Shown in pieces: positions 16,430 through 20,611 of a stretch of DNA of 20,611 nucleotides. Position 1 is the stretch's first letter. Every line of letters starts with the position of its first letter. Below the pieces are notes generated by a model. That model had not been told where the DNA came from, did no database searches, and worked only from the letters and a program-made list of their open reading frames with translations. The stretch is from JABMRP01 sp964444795 (GTDB lineage: Bacteria; Planctomycetota; Planctomycetia; Pirellulales; Thermoguttaceae), in contig CAYUIQ010000166.1 in the NCBI GenBank assembly GCA_964444795.1, forward strand, positions 1 to 20,611, in the 5' to 3' direction. A program made the position numbers and the translations under genes.

Positions 16430-18529
16430 ATGCGAATCCAACACCTCCTTGTCGTGGCTTGGTGTTTCCTGGCGACGTCGCTTTCGTCGCTTGGCGCCCT
16501 CGGTAATGATACAAAAGACCGTCCGGCCGTGCTCCCGGTCGATTCGTTTCGGCATTACGTCGAGCGGTTCAACGCCGACGACGAGGAGCTTTACTCCAAC
16601 GCCTTTCCCAACGATCGGGCATGGGAGTTTCTCGCCGCCAACGTGCCCCGGTTCGACTGTCCCGACAAGGACATCGAGCGAACCTACTACTTCCGCTGGT
16701 GGACCTACCGCAAGCATGTACGCGAAACGCCCGACGGGTTTGTCATCACCGAGTTTCTGCCGCAAGTCTCCTGGTCGGCCAAGCACAACACGATCTGTTG
16801 TCCCGCGGGACACCACTTCTACGAAGGCCGCTGGCTGCGCGATCCGAAATACCTCAACGACTACGCCGTCTTCTGGTTTCGCCGAGGCGGGTCGCCCCGC
16901 TATTACAGTTTCTGGGCGGCCGACGCGATCCATGCGTACTATCTCGTGCGGCACGACGCGTCGCTGGTGACGGATTTGCTCGACGATCTGGTGAAGAACT
17001 ACGAAGGCTGGGAGCGGTCGCGACTGCTGGGCGACGGCCTCTTCTGGCAAATCGACGATCGCGACGGCATGGAAGTTTCCGTCGGCAAGAGCGGCAAACG
17101 GGCGACCATCAACAGCTACATGTACGGCGACGCCCGGGCGATCGTCGCTATCGCGCGGCTGGCCGGAAAAGAACCATTGGCCGAGCAGTACGGGAAGAAG
17201 GCCGACCGATTGCGGCAACTTGTGCAGGACGTGCTCTGGGACGACGAAGCGAAGTTCTTCAAAACGCTGCCCCGCAGCGACCACGAACTGGTCGAACCGC
17301 GCCACTCGGGCGACGGCGGCGTGATGCGCCATCACTGGCACGACCGCGAGCACATGGGTACCGTCGAGTGGCTTCAGTACGATTTCCCCAAGCCGGTCAA
17401 AACCGAGGCGGTCGAGGTGTATTGGTACGACGACGGCAGCGGGATCCGACGGCCCGAGTCGTGGCGCGTGCTCTATCCGGACGGCGATACGTGGAGCCCG
17501 GTCACCGCAAAGGGATCGTACAATGTCGAACTCGACCGGTACAACCGCACGGCATTTGCGCCGATCGAAGCGAAGGCCCTGCGATTGGAAGTGCAATCGC
17601 AGAAGGGCAAATCGGCCGGACTGTTCGAGTGGCGGGTGTTTTCCGGACAAACAAACGTCGCGCCGGGAGCCAAGACGAGCGCCGCGTTTTCGCCCGTGAA
17701 TCGCCGTTGGGGGAATACGCTGCGAACGCTGAACAACGGCGAGAACAAGAGCCGTGAAGCAACGCTGGTCGACGTTCGCGAAGAGCACGGTTACACACCC
17801 TGGTATTTTCATCTGCCCGAGGTTGGCAAAGGCTACGAAGTCGCCTGGCGGCAGTTAATGGATCCCCAAGGATTCCACGCGCCGTTCGGCCCGACCACGG
17901 CTGAGCAGCGTCACCCGGGCTTCAAGATCTCGTACGAGGGACACGGCTGTCAGTGGAACGGCCCGAGTTGGCCGATGTCGACTTCGGTCACCTTGACCGC
18001 TTTGGCCAACGTGCTCAACGACTATCCGCAAGAGGCCGTGAGCAAGAAGGACTACCTGCTGGCGCTGTCGATCTACACCAAGAGCCATCGCCGCACGCTG
18101 GACGACGGTCGCGTGATCCCGTGGATCGACGAGAACCTCGACCCGTTTACCGGCAAGTGGATCGCCCGGATGCGCTGCGAGGAACACAACGCACAGCTCA
18201 AGGAGCGGGGCGAGGAAGACCGCATCTTGCGCGAGCGGGGCAAGGACTACAACCATTCGAGCTACTGCGATCTGATCATCACCGGGCTGGTGGGCCTACG
18301 GCCGCGAGCCGATGATGTAGTAGAAGTCAACCCGCTGGTGCCCGAGGAAAAGTGGGATTACTTCTGTCTCGACGCCGTACACTATCACGGCCACGCGCTG
18401 ACCATCCTCTGGGACGCAACCGGCAAGAAGTACGGCCGCGGCACCGGCCTGCACATCTTGGCCGACGGCCGCTCGATCGCCCATCGCCCGACGCTGGGTC
18501 GCGTGACGGGACGTCTGCCGGTCGAGTAA
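16430..18529 (+). CDS. Secreted (alpha/alpha)6-barrel glycoside hydrolase, MGH1/GH63-like
   Basis: A 699-residue exported enzyme. A signal peptide (MRIQHLLVVAWCFLATSLSS, cleavage near residue 25) is followed by an (alpha/alpha)6-barrel of the mannosylglycerate-hydrolase/GH63-like class, with aromatic-rich motifs such as YYFRWWTYRK, SFWAADAIHAYYL and WNGPSWP near 509. A segment at about 298-405 (VEWLQYDFPKPVKTEAVEVYW to LFEWRVFSG) looks like an inserted discoidin/F5-8C carbohydrate-binding module. The C-terminal strand region, with YCDLIITGLVGLRPR and VEVNPLVP, resembles related glycosidases. The catalytic acids cannot be assigned safely from one sequence, nor can the sugar. GGAG lies 11 bases before the start at 16430. 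An in-frame ATG at 16421 is possible; the ATG at 16358 is unlikely as it lacks a ribosome binding site. Divergent from the HzsA-like gene. Confidence 0.8.
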   Translation: MRIQHLLVVAWCFLATSLSSLGALGNDTKDRPAVLPVDSFRHYVERFNADDEELYSNAFPNDRAWEFLAANVPRFDCPDKDIERTYYFRWWTYRKHVRETPDGFVITEFLPQVSWSAKHNTICCPAGHHFYEGRWLRDPKYLNDYAVFWFRRGGSPRYYSFWAADAIHAYYLVRHDASLVTDLLDDLVKNYEGWERSRLLGDGLFWQIDDRDGMEVSVGKSGKRATINSYMYGDARAIVAIARLAGKEPLAEQYGKKADRLRQLVQDVLWDDEAKFFKTLPRSDHELVEPRHSGDGGVMRHHWHDREHMGTVEWLQYDFPKPVKTEAVEVYWYDDGSGIRRPESWRVLYPDGDTWSPVTAKGSYNVELDRYNRTAFAPIEAKALRLEVQSQKGKSAGLFEWRVFSGQTNVAPGAKTSAAFSPVNRRWGNTLRTLNNGENKSREATLVDVREEHGYTPWYFHLPEVGKGYEVAWRQLMDPQGFHAPFGPTTAEQRHPGFKISYEGHGCQWNGPSWPMSTSVTLTALANVLNDYPQEAVSKKDYLLALSIYTKSHRRTLDDGRVIPWIDENLDPFTGKWIARMRCEEHNAQLKERGEEDRILRERGKDYNHSSYCDLIITGLVGLRPRADDVVEVNPLVPEEKWDYFCLDAVHYHGHALTILWDATGKKYGRGTGLHILADGRSIAHRPTLGRVTGRLPVE

Positions 18530-18537
18530 CGTTTAGC

Positions 18538-18555
18538 CCGGGCACTTGTGCCCGG
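18538..18555. terminator. REP-like hairpin after the glycoside hydrolase
   Basis: CCGGGCAC pairs perfectly with GTGCCCGG around TT, starting 9 bases after the TAA of the glycoside hydrolase gene. No T-run follows. It may act as a 3' stem or be a REP-type palindrome, consistent with the transposase remnant just downstream. Confidence 0.5.
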
Positions 18556-18596
18556 TGTGGCACGTTTTGAAAATCGCGACAGATTAGCGGCGACTC

Positions 18597-18770
18597 ATGC
18601 CCAGCGAGGTAAGGGCAGAGCAGACCAAAGCGTTTCGCCAGCACCGGCGCACGGGCCGCCCACTTGGCCACGACGCCAGTCAGAAGCAATTGGAGAAGAT
18701 ACCGGAGCAGCACCCACCTAAGACTCACGCAAGCGCTGGAAGACCGGCGAGGCGTGATCTACCTTCTTGA
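18597..18770 (+). pseudogene. Probable C-terminal remnant of a REP-associated (Y1) transposase
   Basis: A 57-codon frame whose product contains FRQHRRTGRPLGHDASQ, then a helix ending LEKI, and a tail with GRPARR. REP-associated tyrosine transposases usually end with T-G-R-P-L-G, a helical L-E segment and a basic G-R-P tail, from my knowledge of the family. The catalytic HUH and Tyr parts are absent and the frame is closed upstream by TAG at 18585-18587, so this would be a broken relic, not an active gene. The end overlaps the antisense 3' end of the cyclase gene by 53 bases. The match is short and could be chance. Confidence 0.35.
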
Positions 18771-20301
18771 GCAGTAGGCGGTACGCAAAGATTTCCTCCT
18801 CCGGGGAGACTTTTTCAGATCGATACCAACCCACATCGCCGGATTCCTGCTCCTTGAAACAACTCGAACCGTCCTCGAAGAAATCGGCCATGACGGCCAC
18901 CGGCAGGTGTGCCCCTCTTACTTCCGCCAAGTACTCCACGCGCCCGGCGATTGATTCTCTAGCGCGGATCTGCGGAACCCTGTTGATGGCGCTGACGAGT
19001 TGAGCTTTCGAGAAGTTGCACAGGAACCTTCCCCGGCCGATCTCATTGTTGGGAATCGGAAAGAAGAGCGGTTCGCGTGCCTCGACTTTGCGCTCGAACA
19101 AGGGCCAGATTTCATCGGGTGCGCATTCCGGACAATAGGGAAGCAGTTGCAGCTTGGCCAACAGCGCGATAATCCGGTCTCTTTCTGGCTCGGGCAAAAC
19201 TTGCCTCTCACACGCTAGGCTTGCCGCGACGGCCATCTCAACGCCGATTGCCTCGCCATGAGTGAGCATGAAGCCGCTACGACTCTCCAGATGCCGCGAA
19301 AAGGAGTGGGCGAAGCTTCGCAAAGAAGCCGGGCGATTGCCCGGAAACGGCGGTTCAAACTTCATCTTCAGGAACAGTCGCTGGGCAAGTTTGATTACAT
19401 TCCGCCCCGTGGGACTTTGAAACCTGTTTTCCGACAGGGCGGCGCCTTCCCGTTCGAGCAACCGAAACAGCTTTCCAGACCGAACAATCGCTAGCTTGAC
19501 AAGTTCGGCCAGGCCCGTCTTCAGCGAGGGGTCCGTCTTCAGAAAGCTGCCATCGCAGAACACAGATCGCGGCGGATACACGACACGGCCCGAGTTCTTG
19601 TACCCCCCAACGTTGATGCCCGTTTTGGGTGAGATTCCTGCGTCAATTGTCGCCGTCAGTGTCGTCGTTACGAGCAAATAGGGAATTTCACCAGGGCGCG
19701 CGGTGAAGGCCGTGAAGCCAACCAGATCACCAACAACGCCGCCGCCGATACCTATCAACAGGTCCATCGGGCCGATCCGATGCTCCATCAGCCAAGTATG
19801 GAGCTTTATCCAACTCTCTACGGACTTGTTCTCCTCGTTGTTTGTCAGCCGTGGAAGTGCGTAGACAGCAAAAGGTACCCCGCACGGTTCGAGATATGCC
19901 TCAATCTTCGCGCCGTAGACCTCGTGAACTGCCGGGTCTACCACGACGAATAGCCGCTTTGCGTCCCGAAACCGTAGCGACAGCGTCGGGTTGCCTTTCG
20001 CAAACAGGTCGGTCGTCACGACAGCGTCGTAGTCTGGAATGTTTTCCGTATCGATGGTGCGCACGACCGTGTTTCCCGATTCGTCAGCGAGGCGATAGAC
20101 CCCGGGCTCCACAGGCCCTTCTTTGGCAATCTCCGCAAAGAGTGGTAAGCAACTTTCGGTCGCCATCCATTGCTCGGACACGTTTTTCCTTGGTCGCGGG
20201 GATGAGCGTCGAGACTCCGGCCGCGTTGGGCGCGATGTGCCGGGATGGCGATGGTCTCTCGGGCGCACACCTGAAGAACACCGATCTATCACGTAACCCA
20301 T
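18718..20301 (-). CDS. Sugar-phosphate cyclase, 2-epi-5-epi-valiolone-synthase-like
   Basis: A 527-residue enzyme of the dehydroquinate-synthase superfamily, which makes cyclitol rings from sugar phosphates with NAD and a metal. GGGVVGD at 186-192 is the NAD loop; D220, K226 and K235-N236 fit the substrate site. Metal ligands E266, H332 and H348 are all present. It departs from housekeeping DHQ synthase at the GHTFGHAIE motif, which reads AHSFSRHLE (331-339): the second His is R336. PIPNNEIGRGRF (415-426) matches the valiolone-synthase PLP-x-x-I-G pattern. The pathway is probably cyclitol or natural-product synthesis, not shikimate. After about residue 440 there is a ~90-residue C-terminal extension of unknown role. 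The ATG at 20301 has AAGGAG seven bases upstream; a GTG at 20181 with AAGGA five bases upstream is an alternative that would drop 40 Arg/Pro-rich residues. Cytosolic. Confidence 0.85.
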   Translation of the reverse strand: MGYVIDRCSSGVRPRDHRHPGTSRPTRPESRRSSPRPRKNVSEQWMATESCLPLFAEIAKEGPVEPGVYRLADESGNTVVRTIDTENIPDYDAVVTTDLFAKGNPTLSLRFRDAKRLFVVVDPAVHEVYGAKIEAYLEPCGVPFAVYALPRLTNNEENKSVESWIKLHTWLMEHRIGPMDLLIGIGGGVVGDLVGFTAFTARPGEIPYLLVTTTLTATIDAGISPKTGINVGGYKNSGRVVYPPRSVFCDGSFLKTDPSLKTGLAELVKLAIVRSGKLFRLLEREGAALSENRFQSPTGRNVIKLAQRLFLKMKFEPPFPGNRPASLRSFAHSFSRHLESRSGFMLTHGEAIGVEMAVAASLACERQVLPEPERDRIIALLAKLQLLPYCPECAPDEIWPLFERKVEAREPLFFPIPNNEIGRGRFLCNFSKAQLVSAINRVPQIRARESIAGRVEYLAEVRGAHLPVAVMADFFEDGSSCFKEQESGDVGWYRSEKVSPEEEIFAYRLLLKKVDHASPVFQRLRES

Positions 20302-20342
20302 GGCGTCGCTCCTTTACTTGCTAGCCATCCGGGCATCCCCAT

Positions 20343-20606
20343 CTATCGGTTCTGCGCTGGGACTTGCGTGGATAGCGATTCTTCGACAAGAGAGGACTGC
20401 CTCGAAAACGACCTTTTTCTATATGGACTACCAGCTGTCAGTTTGAAAGCAACAACAAGTACTAGCCTTGGTTGCTGGTTGAGACCATTCTTCGTTGCTA
20501 TGTCTTCGAAGTACGTCGGGAGCCCGTCGAGTGGCCGAGGCTTCATCCACCGAACTGTCGGGGGATCGGTGCCTTCTTCCGGGAAAGCCACAATAGCCCC
20601 TTGCAC
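20343..20606 (-). CDS. Possible partial hypothetical protein upstream of the cyclase
   Basis: An open frame that runs to the right edge without a stop, so it may be the C-terminal part of a larger gene; the listed 5' coordinate is only an in-window GTG. The product includes RPLDGLPTYFEDIATKNGLN and ends TQVPAQNR. I recognise no family. It lies 41 bases before the cyclase start on the same strand, which would fit an operon. Codon use is less clear than in the neighbours, so this is a weak call. Confidence 0.3.
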   Translation of the reverse strand: MQGAIVAFPEEGTDPPTVRWMKPRPLDGLPTYFEDIATKNGLNQQPRLVLVVAFKLTAGSPYRKRSFSRQSSLVEESLSTQVPAQNR

Positions 20607-20611
20607 CGAGG

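Noticed and set aside
16373..17812. A 479-codon minus-strand frame inside the glycoside hydrolase gene
   Set aside because: It is an antisense shadow; the plus-strand product has a signal peptide and barrel motifs.
18327..18728. A minus-strand 133-codon frame beginning MSLRWVLLRYLLQLLL
   Set aside because: It starts at a GTG within the cyclase stop region and overlaps the conserved 3' end of the glycoside hydrolase for 200 bases; the plus-strand reading with a transposase-like tail explains the gap better.

Overview
The window looks like chromosomal DNA from a planctomycete, probably of the Pirellulales type. It is GC-rich and carries several lineage-typical proteins: a secreted DUF1598 protein, a VIT+VWA protein, and a large secreted protein joining a hydrazine-synthase-alpha-like region, two CXXCH haem motifs and a SUMF1 domain. 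It also holds an FHA protein next to dnaE and many short dispersed palindromic repeats. The taxonomy is inferred from gene content; there is no rRNA here to confirm it. I found no tRNA, rRNA or CRISPR array.

Layout, left to right. (1) 1-4681: a perfect 36-bp palindrome, an FHA-domain protein (175-855), an inverted-repeat spacer and dnaE (1109-4681), the replicative polymerase alpha subunit. (2) 4682-6006: a repeat-rich, gene-poor stretch. Three direct copies of a ~60-bp REP-like element, an inverted half copy and a 27/28-matching inverted repeat surround one 110-aa orphan ORF (4968-5300). (3) 6007-7448: a secreted DUF1598 protein with a good rho-independent terminator. (4) 7583-9551: a two-gene unit with its own strong sigma70-like promoter, encoding an SMC/OLD-like ATPase and a translationally coupled TOPRIM-like protein. 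This is the best candidate for an undescribed system, probably anti-phage defence, and its ATPase has an altered Walker B motif. (5) 9570-16179, minus strand: a VIT/VWA secreted protein and a 1361-aa HzsA-like/di-haem/SUMF1 protein. (6) 16430-18529, plus strand and divergent from the previous gene: a secreted (alpha/alpha)6-barrel glycoside hydrolase with an inserted discoidin-like segment. (7) 18538-20606: a REP-like hairpin, a probable remnant of a REP-associated transposase, and on the minus strand a sugar-phosphate cyclase closer to 2-epi-5-epi-valiolone synthases than to housekeeping 3-dehydroquinate synthase, with a possible partial gene upstream.

How the genes relate. The ATPase and TOPRIM-like genes overlap by 8 bases and most likely act as one complex. 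The haem/SUMF1 protein and the divergent glycoside hydrolase share an upstream region and are both exported, which fits planctomycete envelope or polysaccharide metabolism, but nothing in the sequence proves a joint function. The cyclase suggests a cyclitol or natural-product pathway continuing beyond the right edge. The repeats at 4741-5539 and the transposase remnant near 18.6 kb may belong to the same REP/RAYT mobile system.
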